Below are positions 16,986 through 24,933 of a DNA stretch of 64,000 nucleotides, piece after piece. The DNA is from Dinoroseobacter sp049801095 (GTDB lineage: Bacteria > Pseudomonadota > Alphaproteobacteria > Rhodobacterales > Rhodobacteraceae). Where the stretch lies: positions 670,041 to 734,040 of the forward strand of contig NZ_JBNAGH010000003.1 of NCBI RefSeq assembly GCF_049801095.1. Reading direction: 5' to 3'. The notes under the pieces are model-generated. The model saw only the letters and a program-made list of their open reading frames with translations, was not told the origin of the DNA and did not search any database. The position numbers and the translations under genes were made by a program. The number at the start of each line of letters is the position of its first letter. Position 1 is the first letter of the stretch.

Positions 16986-18497
16986 ATGGCACGCCATAGC
17001 CTAGAAGGATTCCGTATAGCCGCGGTCGTTCTCCTGTGCCTAGCGGCACATTTGAGCGTCAAACCCGCATCCGCCGCGCCCTATGCGGCGATGGTGATGG
17101 ATGCCCGCACCGGGGAGGTTTTGCATTCGCGCAACGCGGATACGCGCCTGCACCCGGCCTCCCTGACCAAGATGATGACGCTTTATATCGCGTTCGAGGC
17201 CGTGCGCCTGGGCGAGATCGGGCTGGACACAAAGGTGCGCGTCTCGAAAAAGGCCGCCGCCGAAGTGCCCTCGAAAATCGGCCTGCGCGCGGGGCAGAAG
17301 ATCGCCCTGCGCTACTTGATCCGGGCCTCGGCAGTGAAATCCGCCAATGATGCGGCCACGGCGATTGGCGAGGCGATCTCGGGCTCCGAAGCGGCCTTTG
17401 CCCGGCGGATGAACCGCACGGCCAAGGCGCTCGGCATGAGCCGGACGACCTTCAAGAACGCCCATGGCCTGACCGAGGATGGGCATCTCTCTACCGCGCG
17501 GGACATGACCATTCTGGGGCGGCACCTGTTTTACGACTATCCGGAGTACTACAACCTCTTCTCGCGCCGCTCGACCAACACGACCATGGGCACGGTGAAC
17601 AACACCAACCGGCGGCTGCTGAATGCCTATCGCGGCGCGGACGGGATCAAGACCGGCTATACGCGGGCGGCGGGGTTCAACCTCGTGGCCTCTGCCGAGC
17701 GCGGGCAGGAGCGAATCATCGCGACCGTCTTTGGCGGGCGCTCCACCGCGACGCGGAATGCGCGGGTGGCAGAACTGCTCGACATGGGGTTCCAGCGCGC
17801 GCCGACCCATGCAGCCGTGCGCAAACCCGGCCTGCCCCGCTATGACACGGCGGTGGCCTCGGTCACACGCACGAGCACCCAGTTGGCCAAGAGCCCGCGA
17901 CCTGCGGCCCGTCCGCTGCGCGGGGACACTGTCCCGGCGGAGACCGGCGAAGCGCTCATCGCGATGCTCAGCCCCTCGGTGCAGGTCGCCGTTGCAGACA
18001 CCACGGCCAGCCTCGCCGCGGTGGAAAGCGATGCCGCCGAAGCCGCAGCGGAAAACGCGCCGGAGCCGGTCACGACTGCCATGGCGTCGCTGGTGCCGCA
18101 GCAGCTCGGTTTTGCGAGTGTCCCCAGGGCGCAAGGCGCGGCCGCCGCTGCGATGCCCGCCTTGGCCAAGCCCCTGCCGATCCCCGAGCCCCGCCGCTTT
18201 GCGGATGTGGGTCCGGAGACCGAGCCCGAGGTGGTCACCCGCGTCTCGACCTCCGGCGGGCGGCAATGGGGGATCCATATCGGCTCCTACACGACCCGGT
18301 ATCAGGCCGAGCGCGTGCTGCTGAAGATCGCGCTGAAAGAGACGGGCACCCTGGAGCAGGCTCTGCGCAAGGTGTCCCAGCGGGGCGGCAAGTACGACGC
18401 GAATTTCGTCGGCCTGACCGAGGAGAGCGCTGCGATGGCCTGTCAGCGACTGGCGGCGCAGAACGTGCCCTGCGATCCGGTCAGCCCGACCTCCTAG
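16986..18497 (+). CDS. D-alanyl-D-alanine carboxypeptidase with C-terminal SPOR domain
   Basis: 503 residues. A signal peptide (about 1-31) leads into a PBP5-type transpeptidase fold with all three active-site motifs: SLTK (Ser59-Lys62), SAN (119-121) and KTG (222-224). A long Ala/Pro-rich linker (about 280-415) follows, then a SPOR domain (WGIHIGSYTTRYQAERVL to the end) that binds denuded peptidoglycan at division sites. The PBP5 C-terminal beta domain and amphipathic anchor are replaced by SPOR. It trims pentapeptides in the periplasm, probably at the septum. Its stop overlaps the convergent ccoS stop. Confidence 0.93.
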   Translation: MARHSLEGFRIAAVVLLCLAAHLSVKPASAAPYAAMVMDARTGEVLHSRNADTRLHPASLTKMMTLYIAFEAVRLGEIGLDTKVRVSKKAAAEVPSKIGLRAGQKIALRYLIRASAVKSANDAATAIGEAISGSEAAFARRMNRTAKALGMSRTTFKNAHGLTEDGHLSTARDMTILGRHLFYDYPEYYNLFSRRSTNTTMGTVNNTNRRLLNAYRGADGIKTGYTRAAGFNLVASAERGQERIIATVFGGRSTATRNARVAELLDMGFQRAPTHAAVRKPGLPRYDTAVASVTRTSTQLAKSPRPAARPLRGDTVPAETGEALIAMLSPSVQVAVADTTASLAAVESDAAEAAAENAPEPVTTAMASLVPQQLGFASVPRAQGAAAAAMPALAKPLPIPEPRRFADVGPETEPEVVTRVSTSGGRQWGIHIGSYTTRYQAERVLLKIALKETGTLEQALRKVSQRGGKYDANFVGLTEESAAMACQRLAAQNVPCDPVSPTS

Positions 18498-18652
18498 GAT
18501 TTCGGCTTATCGTCGAACTCGTCTGACAGAATGCGATTGGCGTCCCCTTCGGGGTCGTCAAACTGCCGGGCCTTGACCATCCAGAAGAACCCGGCGAGGC
18601 CGAGCCCCCCAAGGATCAGTGAGATAGGGATGAGGTAGCTCAGGATTTCCAT
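18494..18652 (-). CDS. ccoS: cbb3-type cytochrome oxidase assembly protein CcoS
   Basis: A 52-residue gene. It reads MEILSYLIPISLILGGLGLA, then FFWMVKARQFDDPEGDANRI, and ends DDKPKS: one N-terminal membrane helix, then the conserved QFDDPEGDA motif of CcoS. CcoS is needed for heme insertion into the CcoN subunit of cbb3 oxidase. It begins 3 nt after the ccoI stop and is the last gene of ccoGHIS. It overlaps the stop of the convergent D,D-carboxypeptidase gene by 3 bp. Confidence 0.93.
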   Translation of the reverse strand: MEILSYLIPISLILGGLGLAGFFWMVKARQFDDPEGDANRILSDEFDDKPKS

Positions 18653-18655
18653 GGG

Positions 18656-20848
18656 TTACCGGACCCGCAGCGCATTGAGGCTGACCGAGATCGACGAGAG
18701 CGACATGGCCAGGGCCGCCGCGAGGGGTGTCGCAAGGCCTGCAATGGCAAGCGGGACAGCAATCACGTTATAGACCGTTGAGATCGAGAAATTCTGCCGA
18801 ATCAGGCGTGTGGATTTGCGCGCGGTCTCGAACGCATCGCCCAGGGGGGCGAGATCCTTGCCCAGAAGCACCACGTCCGAGGCCACCCGCGCCGCATCTA
18901 GGGCGCTGGCCGGCGAGATCGAAACATGGGCCGCAGTCAGCGCTGCCGTATCGTTGAGCCCGTCTCCCACCATGAGGACCCGGTGACCGGCCTCGGACAG
19001 CGTGGCAATCTCGGTCGCCTTGTCTTCGGGGCGGCAGCTGGCCTGCCAGTCGGTGATGCCGAGATCGGCGGCAATCTGGGCCACAGGCGCCGGCGCGTCG
19101 CCGGAAAGCAATTTGATCCCCAAGCCCCGGGCGCGCAGGGCCTCAACCGCCTCGGCGGCACCGGGGCGCAGCGCATCGGCGAACTCGAACGCGACCGGGG
19201 CCTGCTGACCGATCCGTAGCCATGTGGCCGTCACATCGCGCGCCTCGGCGCCGACCCAGTCGGCGCGGCCGAGGCGCAGATGCTGCCCCTGCCACTGGGC
19301 TTCGATCCCGTAGCCGGGAACCTCGCGGATCTCCTCCAACCCGGGCGCGTCCGCGCTTGGCGCGTAAGCGGCGAGCGCCTGGGCCAGGGGATGCGCCGAA
19401 CCCCGGGCAAGACACGCGGCGAGCGCCATGGTCTCCGCCGGGATCGCCTCGGCATTCTGCAGCACCGGCTGGCCCAGTGTCAGGGTCCCGGTCTTGTCAA
19501 AGACCACGGTGTCCACTTCGGCCAGACGCTCCAGCGCCGTGCCGCTCTTGATCAGGAGCCCGCGCCGGAAGAGCCGCCCGGAAGCCGCGGTCACCACGGC
19601 GGGCACGGCGAGCCCCAGCGCACAGGGGCAGGTGATGATCAGGACCGCGCTCGCGATGTTCAGAGAGAGCCGCAGGTCCGAGGAATAAAGCAACCAACCC
19701 AGCCCGGTGACCGCCGCCAGGATATGCACCCCCGGCGCGTAGAGTGCCGCGGCCTTGTCGGCCAGCGAAGTGTAGCGCGAGCGCGCATTCTCGGCCACGG
19801 CGACCAGTTCGGCCATCCGGTGAAGCGAGCTGTCCTCCCCCGCTGCGGTCACCCGCAGGGTCAGCACCCCGGTCAGGTTCATCTCTCCCGCCGACACAAC
19901 CGTGTCCGGATGGGCCTGAACCGGCAGCGTCTCACCAGTCAGGAGCGAGCGGTCGAGCTCGGACACGCCCTCGGTGATCACCCCATCCGTGGGGATCCTC
20001 GCACCCGGCGTGACCCGGATCAGGTCCCCAACCGAGAGCTCGGAGATCGCGGTCTGCACTTCCGTGCCGCCCACAAGCTTGGTGGCGCGGGGCACTTCGA
20101 GCGCGGCCAGCTCCTGCGCTGCGGAGCGTGCCGAGGCCCGGGTCCGAAAGTCGAGATAGCGCCCCGCCAGCAGGAAGAAGGTCAGCGAGACGGCAGCATC
20201 GAAATACGCATGCGCCCCGGAATGGGCCGTCTCATAGAGGGACATGCCCACCGCCAGAAGGATCGCAAGCGAGATCGGCACATCCATGTTCAGCCGCCCA
20301 CCGCGCAGGGCCGCCCAGGCACTCACGAAGAAGGGCTGGCCACAGAACCCCACCGCCGGGATCGCTATTGCCGCCGAGATCCAGTGGAACATGTCCCGTG
20401 TCGCCGCCTCGGCCCCGGACCACACCGCCACCGAAAGCAGCATGATATTCATCATCGCAAACCCCGCCACGGCGAGGCGCATCAGAAGCTCGCGCGCCGG
20501 GCGCTCCGCCTCGGCATTGCCAAGCTGGCCGGGATCGAGCTCATAGGCCTCGAACCCGGCTTCGGTCAGCCGCGCGGTCAGAGCCTCGGCGGAGGTCACC
20601 TCCTCCTCGATCTCGACCTGCGCGCGTTTCAGGGTCAGGTTGACCCGCGCCGCCCGCACGCCCGGGGTCTCGTGGAGCAACCGCTCCACCCCGGAAATAC
20701 AGGCCGCGCAATGGATCTTGGGCAGGCTAAGCACAACGCCCCCGCGCACAGCCCGGCTGCCGAGGCTTTCGGCCAGCGGGGCGGCGGCACAGGCCGGGCA
20801 GGCGGAGGCGCCGGCCGGGCTGGGGCTATCTGCGCTCAGATCCGACAT
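18656..20848 (-). CDS. ccoI: Copper-translocating P1B-type ATPase CcoI (FixI)
   Basis: 730 residues. An N-terminal heavy-metal domain with CAAC (Cys47/Cys50), preceded by CPAC (17-20), leads to eight expected membrane helices, the actuator loop TGETLP, the intramembrane CPC metal site (ITCPCALGLAVPA), the phosphorylation motif DKTGTLT and the hinge VGDGLNDTAAL. CcoI/FixI pumps Cu+ for assembly of the CuB centre of cbb3 oxidase. It is third in ccoGHIS, 1 nt after ccoH. Confidence 0.95.
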   Translation of the reverse strand: MSDLSADSPSPAGASACPACAAAPLAESLGSRAVRGGVVLSLPKIHCAACISGVERLLHETPGVRAARVNLTLKRAQVEIEEEVTSAEALTARLTEAGFEAYELDPGQLGNAEAERPARELLMRLAVAGFAMMNIMLLSVAVWSGAEAATRDMFHWISAAIAIPAVGFCGQPFFVSAWAALRGGRLNMDVPISLAILLAVGMSLYETAHSGAHAYFDAAVSLTFFLLAGRYLDFRTRASARSAAQELAALEVPRATKLVGGTEVQTAISELSVGDLIRVTPGARIPTDGVITEGVSELDRSLLTGETLPVQAHPDTVVSAGEMNLTGVLTLRVTAAGEDSSLHRMAELVAVAENARSRYTSLADKAAALYAPGVHILAAVTGLGWLLYSSDLRLSLNIASAVLIITCPCALGLAVPAVVTAASGRLFRRGLLIKSGTALERLAEVDTVVFDKTGTLTLGQPVLQNAEAIPAETMALAACLARGSAHPLAQALAAYAPSADAPGLEEIREVPGYGIEAQWQGQHLRLGRADWVGAEARDVTATWLRIGQQAPVAFEFADALRPGAAEAVEALRARGLGIKLLSGDAPAPVAQIAADLGITDWQASCRPEDKATEIATLSEAGHRVLMVGDGLNDTAALTAAHVSISPASALDAARVASDVVLLGKDLAPLGDAFETARKSTRLIRQNFSISTVYNVIAVPLAIAGLATPLAAALAMSLSSISVSLNALRVR

Positions 20849-20849
20849 C

Positions 20850-21317
20850 TCAGCCTTTCACATAGAAGATCATGCGCTGCTTGAACTCGGTGCCGTCCTC
20901 GGCCCGCGCCACCAGCCGGATGTTCCAGTTGCCGCCGTCCAGCGAGACCGGCGCGACATAGTCCTCACCACTCCAGCGGAAGGGCGGCGTCTGATCATCC
21001 CGCACATGGGTGGAGCGCCCGAGGGTGATATCCACCAGTTGGGCCCGCACGGGCGCGCCCTCGGCATCGGTGAAACTCAGATGCAGCACGCCATCCTCGA
21101 CGCGCACATCCGTGCTCCAGCCCAGCGCCTCCTGGGCGGCGCGATCATCGTCGAAGGTCTGGCTCGCGACATAGCTGTTGCTGACCTCAAGCCCCGGAAA
21201 GGTGCCGACCGCATTGACGGCCATGGTCACGTTCACCGCGATGATGATCCCGAAGGCCCCGACCATGATCATCAGCATATGGCGACCGGTGAATTCCTTT
21301 TCCTGCGTCTTGCTCAT
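20850..21317 (-). CDS. ccoH: FixH family cbb3 oxidase assembly protein CcoH
   Basis: 155 residues with one N-terminal membrane helix (HMLMIMVGAFGIIIAVNVTMA) and a periplasmic beta-rich FixH domain (WSTDVRVEDGVLHLSFTDA, then ITLGRSTHVRDD). CcoH interacts with the early cbb3 subcomplexes and is needed for stable oxidase. It starts 4 bp inside the ccoG stop, so it is coupled to it, and ccoI follows immediately. Confidence 0.92.
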   Translation of the reverse strand: MSKTQEKEFTGRHMLMIMVGAFGIIIAVNVTMAVNAVGTFPGLEVSNSYVASQTFDDDRAAQEALGWSTDVRVEDGVLHLSFTDAEGAPVRAQLVDITLGRSTHVRDDQTPPFRWSGEDYVAPVSLDGGNWNIRLVARAEDGTEFKQRMIFYVKG

Positions 21318-22756
21318 TTGCTTCCCTTTCCGTTGAACACGGTGTCCTTGTAGGCGCGCTCGCCCGATGTGAAATCCTCGACCCAGAGCCGGAATTCGGT
21401 CCGGTCGCTCTCGGCGGCACCCGAGCCGCTCGGCCCGACCACATAGACCCGCTGGAGCTGCGTGCTGTCGGCGGGCACGGTGACCCAGAGGCCCTCGGTC
21501 CCTTCCAGATCGATCTGCAGGCTCTGACCTGCGGGCGTCTCGGCCTCGAGTGTGAGGTCGAAGCGGCGATCCTCCCCATGCTTGTTGAGCAGGCGCACCT
21601 CATAGGTGTTGCGGATGTCACCATTGGAGAGGGTCACGAAGGTCGGGTTGCGCACGGGGGCGACGGTCATTTCGATCTCCGAGCGCAAGAACAGCGCGAC
21701 GGTCAGGCCAATCCCCACCCCGGCCCAGAGCACGGTGTAGAGGATCGTGCGCGGGCGCAGGATATGCGCCCAAGGGTGCTTGCCCTTGCCGCCCGCGCGT
21801 TCCGTGGGCTCGTCCGAGAGCGCCATGTAGTCGACCAGCCCGCGCGGCTTTCCGATCTTGGCCATGATGTCGTCGCAGGCATCGATGCAGAGCCCGCAGG
21901 TGATGCATTCCATCTGCTGACCGTTGCGGATGTCGATCCCCATGGGGCAGACATTTACGCAGGCCATGCAGTCGATACAGTCGCCCTTCTCGGCGGCATC
22001 CTCGGATTTGCGATGCTTGCCCCGCGGCTCGCCACGCCAGTCGCGATAGCCGATGGTGATCGTGTCTTCATCCATCATCGCCGCCTGCACCCGCGGCCAG
22101 GGGCAGGCATAAATGCAGATCTGCTCGCGCATGAACCCGCCAAAGACAAAGGTCGTCGCGGTCAGGATCGCGATGGTCGTATAGGCCACAGGATGGGCGC
22201 TGAAGGTCAGCAGATCGACCAGAAGCTGCGGCGCATCGGTGAAATAGAACACCCAGGCCCCGCCGGTTGCCACCGCGATCAGCAGCCAGGTGATCCATTT
22301 GGTCACCCGCAGGCGGATCTTGCGTGCGTCCCATTTCTGGCGGTGCAGGCGCAAACGGTTGTTGCGGTCGCCCTCGATCCAGCGCTCCACCAGGATGAAC
22401 AGATCGGTCCAGACGGTCTGCGGGCAGGCATACCCGCACCAGACGCGGCCCATGGCGGAGGTAAAGAGGAAGAGGCCGAGCCCGGCCATGATCAACAGGC
22501 CCGCCACGAAGTAGAACTCATGGGGCCAGATCTCGATGATGAAGAAGTAGAAGCGGCGGTTGGCCAGATCCACGAGCACCGCCTGATCCGGCAGGTTCGG
22601 CCCCCGGTCCCAACGGATCCACGGGGTGATGTAGTAGATGCCGAGGGTGAACAGCATGATCCACCACTTCAGCGAGCGAAAGGTCCCTTTGACACGACGC
22701 GGGAAGATGGGTTCCCGCGCAGCATAGAGTGATTTGGGTTCCTCAACGGATGACAC
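21314..22756 (-). CDS. ccoG: Cytochrome c oxidase accessory protein CcoG (FixG/RdxA)
   Basis: 480 residues with about five membrane helices, a CP motif in WCGYACPQTVW, and two adjacent [4Fe-4S] clusters (CIDCMACVNVCPMGID and CITCGLCIDACDD, about residues 260-300), then a periplasmic Ig-like IFCD domain. CcoG is reported to reduce Cu2+ for cbb3 biogenesis. It is the first gene of ccoGHIS and has its own FNR box about 68 bp upstream (22818-22831), separate from the ccoNOQP promoter. Confidence 0.95.
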   Translation of the reverse strand: MSSVEEPKSLYAAREPIFPRRVKGTFRSLKWWIMLFTLGIYYITPWIRWDRGPNLPDQAVLVDLANRRFYFFIIEIWPHEFYFVAGLLIMAGLGLFLFTSAMGRVWCGYACPQTVWTDLFILVERWIEGDRNNRLRLHRQKWDARKIRLRVTKWITWLLIAVATGGAWVFYFTDAPQLLVDLLTFSAHPVAYTTIAILTATTFVFGGFMREQICIYACPWPRVQAAMMDEDTITIGYRDWRGEPRGKHRKSEDAAEKGDCIDCMACVNVCPMGIDIRNGQQMECITCGLCIDACDDIMAKIGKPRGLVDYMALSDEPTERAGGKGKHPWAHILRPRTILYTVLWAGVGIGLTVALFLRSEIEMTVAPVRNPTFVTLSNGDIRNTYEVRLLNKHGEDRRFDLTLEAETPAGQSLQIDLEGTEGLWVTVPADSTQLQRVYVVGPSGSGAAESDRTEFRLWVEDFTSGERAYKDTVFNGKGSK

Positions 22757-22817
22757 AGAGCGACTCCTGAAACGTAAAGCTTAGTGTAGCATTTGGATTT
22801 TTTACCGGGGCTCTACA

Positions 22818-22831
22818 TTGACCTGAGTCAA
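22818..22831. promoter_or_regulatory. FNR/FnrL box upstream of ccoG
   Basis: TTGACCTGAGTCAA, a perfect palindromic half-site pair TTGAC-N4-GTCAA matching the FNR-family consensus TTGAT-N4-ATCAA. Its centre is about 68 bp before the ccoG start codon. With fnrL a few kilobases away it is the natural activator site for ccoGHIS under low oxygen. Confidence 0.85.
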
Positions 22832-22992
22832 ATCCAGCCGGCGGATTGCGTCCATCGGGCACTGTGACGCGCAGCGCCTCGAGGCTGACCTGCCCCTGTG
22901 CTGACAGCGCGAAAACAGCATGAACATGGGGTTAAAACCGCCTTCCGGGCTGCGCGGACCCGCAGGCCCCCTGCCCGTCGGATCCCTTGCGA

Positions 22993-23041
22993 CAAAACAA
23001 CACCGCCCCCCAGAAATGCGCGAACAGGCTGGAGGGCGGTG
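22993..23041 (-). terminator. Intrinsic terminator of ccoNOQP
   Basis: CACCGCCCCCCAG (23001-23013) pairs with CTGGAGGGCGGTG (23029-23041) over 13 positions with one wobble. On the minus strand the stem is followed by TTGTTTTGT. It lies about 50 bp beyond the ccoP stop codon. Confidence 0.85.
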
Positions 23042-23049
23042 CCGGGGCC

Positions 23050-23069
23050 GAGCCGCCGCGCGGCGGCTC
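23050..23069. repeat. Perfect 20 bp palindrome after ccoP
   Basis: GAGCCGCCGC followed directly by its reverse complement GCGGCGGCTC. It is wholly G+C except the flanking A/T pair, sits between the ccoP stop codon and the terminator, and might protect the 3' end of the mRNA. Confidence 0.7.
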
Positions 23070-23091
23070 AGGTATCTTGATGCGGGTGGGG

Positions 23092-23952
23092 CTACTCGCC
23101 CCCGCCCAGCTGGTGCACATAGGTCGCCACCGCGGCCACATCGGCCTCCGACAACCGGTCGATCCAGCTCGGCATCACACCGAAGCGGGAATAGCGCACG
23201 GTTTCCTCGATGGTCTCTGCGTCGCCCCCATAGAGCCAGATGGCATCCGTGAGGTTCGGCGCGCCGCCATAGATGTCGCCCGTGCCGTCATCCATGTGAC
23301 AGGCCGCGCAGTTGTCGAGGAACACGGTCTCGCCCGCAGCCACGAGGGTCTCGTCTGTGGCCGTACCGGAGAAGTTCATGACATATTGCACCACCGATGC
23401 GATCTCGTCATCGGACAGGATCTCATCAAAGGCCGTCATCTCGGAATAACGCGCGTCGAGGTCGTTCTCGTTGCGAATGCCATGGGCAATCGTCAGCTGG
23501 ATCTCCTCAATCGTGCCGCCCCAGAGCCAGTCATTGTCCAGCAGGTTGGGATAGCCCACCGCACCAGCCGCACCGGAGCCGTGACACTGGGAGCACCAGG
23601 AGCGGAAGACCGCCGCGCCGCCGGAGACAGCATAACGATAGAGCTCGTCATTCTCCGCCAGCGTCGTCAGATCCGCCGAGGCCAGCATCGCGTCGAGCTC
23701 GGCATTCGCCGTATCAAAGGCCGCGATCTCCTGCGCCACTTCGGCCCGTGTGGAATAGCCCAGCAGACCCGGGGTCGCCCCCTTGATCAGCGGCCAGGCC
23801 GGATAGGCGATGGTGTAGAGCACACCCCACAGGATGGTCGCGTAGAAGGTCCACAGCCACCAGCGCGGCATCGGGTTATCGTATTCCTCGATACCGTCCC
23901 AGGAATGGCCGGTTGTCGGCACGTCCTGCTTGTCTTCGGGTTTTTTACTCAT
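23092..23952 (-). CDS. ccoP: cbb3-type cytochrome c oxidase subunit III (diheme c) CcoP
   Basis: 286 residues. A cytoplasmic N-terminus (with DGIEEYDNPMPRWW) is followed by a membrane helix and two periplasmic c-type heme domains with CSQCH (about residue 125) and CAACH (about residue 217). CcoP accepts electrons from soluble or membrane cytochrome c and passes them to CcoO. Its start overlaps the ccoQ stop by 4 bp; it is the last gene of ccoNOQP. Confidence 0.96.
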   Translation of the reverse strand: MSKKPEDKQDVPTTGHSWDGIEEYDNPMPRWWLWTFYATILWGVLYTIAYPAWPLIKGATPGLLGYSTRAEVAQEIAAFDTANAELDAMLASADLTTLAENDELYRYAVSGGAAVFRSWCSQCHGSGAAGAVGYPNLLDNDWLWGGTIEEIQLTIAHGIRNENDLDARYSEMTAFDEILSDDEIASVVQYVMNFSGTATDETLVAAGETVFLDNCAACHMDDGTGDIYGGAPNLTDAIWLYGGDAETIEETVRYSRFGVMPSWIDRLSEADVAAVATYVHQLGGGE

Positions 23953-24182
23953 AGCCGCGCCTCCTGGTACTGGGCGATCCGTTCGCTGACCTCAGGCAGG
24001 CCAGCGGATCGGGCCGCGGCGGGTTTGTCATCGTGACGGAACGGGATGTTGGCGACGTCCTTGTGGGTGTTCTTGCTCCCCGGGCGCAGGGCCCAGATGA
24101 CCACTGCGATGAAGAAACTGAACAGGAACAGCAGCATCCAGCTATCTGCGAACTGCCGCAGGATCGAATAGGTATCTTCCAT
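23949..24182 (-). CDS. ccoQ: cbb3-type oxidase small subunit CcoQ
   Basis: 77 residues with a single membrane helix (LLFLFSFFIAVVIWAL) after a short periplasmic N-terminus MEDTYSILRQFADSW, and a cytoplasmic tail. CcoQ stabilises the CcoNOP core and, in Rhodobacter, helps signal oxidase activity. Position between ccoO and ccoP is canonical. Confidence 0.92.
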   Translation of the reverse strand: MEDTYSILRQFADSWMLLFLFSFFIAVVIWALRPGSKNTHKDVANIPFRHDDKPAAARSAGLPEVSERIAQYQEARL

Positions 24183-24193
24183 ATCAATGCCTC

Positions 24194-24919
24194 CTAGCGG
24201 CTGGCATCGGCTTCGAAGGTCGAGAAATCGACCAGCGTGCCGAGCATTTGCAGATAGGCCACCAGCGCATCCATCTCGGTCAGCTGAGGCTGGCCATCGA
24301 AGTTCCGCGTCTGCGCCTTGGGATAGCGGGCGACAAGATCGTCCCAGTCGCCATCCGGATCCGCCTGGACCCGGAAGTCGGCCTGCGCGGATGCAATCAT
24401 CTCATCCGTGTAGGGCACGCCCACCATCTTGTGGGTCTTCAGCAGGTCGCCGATGTATTTGCCGTCCAGCTCGCGATCCATGAGGAAGGCGTATTTCGGC
24501 ATCACCGATTCCGGCACGACCGATTGCGGATCGATCAGGTGATCCACATGCCAGTCATCCGAGTAACGGCCCCCCACACGGGCGAGGTCCGGCCCCGTGC
24601 GCTTGGAGCCCCACTGGAACGGGTGGTCATACATGGACTCAGCCGCGAGGCTGTAGTGGCCATAGCGCTCCACCTCGTCGCGCATCGGGCGGATCATCTG
24701 GGAGTGGCAGACATAGCAGCCCTCCCGGATGTAGATCTCCCGCCCCTGCAGCTCCAGCGGGGAGTAGGGGCGCATGCCGTCCACTTCCTCGATGGTGTTC
24801 TCCAGATAGAAGAGCGGTGCGATCTCGACGATGCCGCCGATGGTCACCACGAGGAAGCTGAAGACCAGCAACAGCGTGGCGTTCTTTTCGAGGACCTTGT
24901 GCTTTTCAAGAATAGCCAT
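24194..24919 (-). CDS. ccoO: cbb3-type cytochrome c oxidase subunit II (monoheme c) CcoO
   Basis: 241 residues. It has an N-terminal membrane anchor (LLLVFSFLVVTIGGIVEI), the single c-heme site CYVCHSQMIRPMRDE near residue 69, and the conserved WGSKRTGPDLARVGGRYSDDWH segment with a distal Met further on. CcoO relays electrons from CcoP to the heme b of CcoN. It follows ccoN after 14 nt. Confidence 0.96.
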   Translation of the reverse strand: MAILEKHKVLEKNATLLLVFSFLVVTIGGIVEIAPLFYLENTIEEVDGMRPYSPLELQGREIYIREGCYVCHSQMIRPMRDEVERYGHYSLAAESMYDHPFQWGSKRTGPDLARVGGRYSDDWHVDHLIDPQSVVPESVMPKYAFLMDRELDGKYIGDLLKTHKMVGVPYTDEMIASAQADFRVQADPDGDWDDLVARYPKAQTRNFDGQPQLTEMDALVAYLQMLGTLVDFSTFEADASR

Positions 24920-24933
24920 TTGTCAGTCCCTCC

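Larger units (their letters stand above)
22757..23091. other. Gap between ccoP and ccoG: FNR box, terminator, palindrome
   Basis: No gene is seen here. From right to left on the minus strand it holds a perfect 20 bp palindrome just after ccoP (23050-23069), a strong intrinsic terminator (22993-23041), an unremarkable stretch, and the FNR box in front of ccoG (22818-22831). It therefore separates ccoNOQP from ccoGHIS transcriptionally. Confidence 0.7.
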
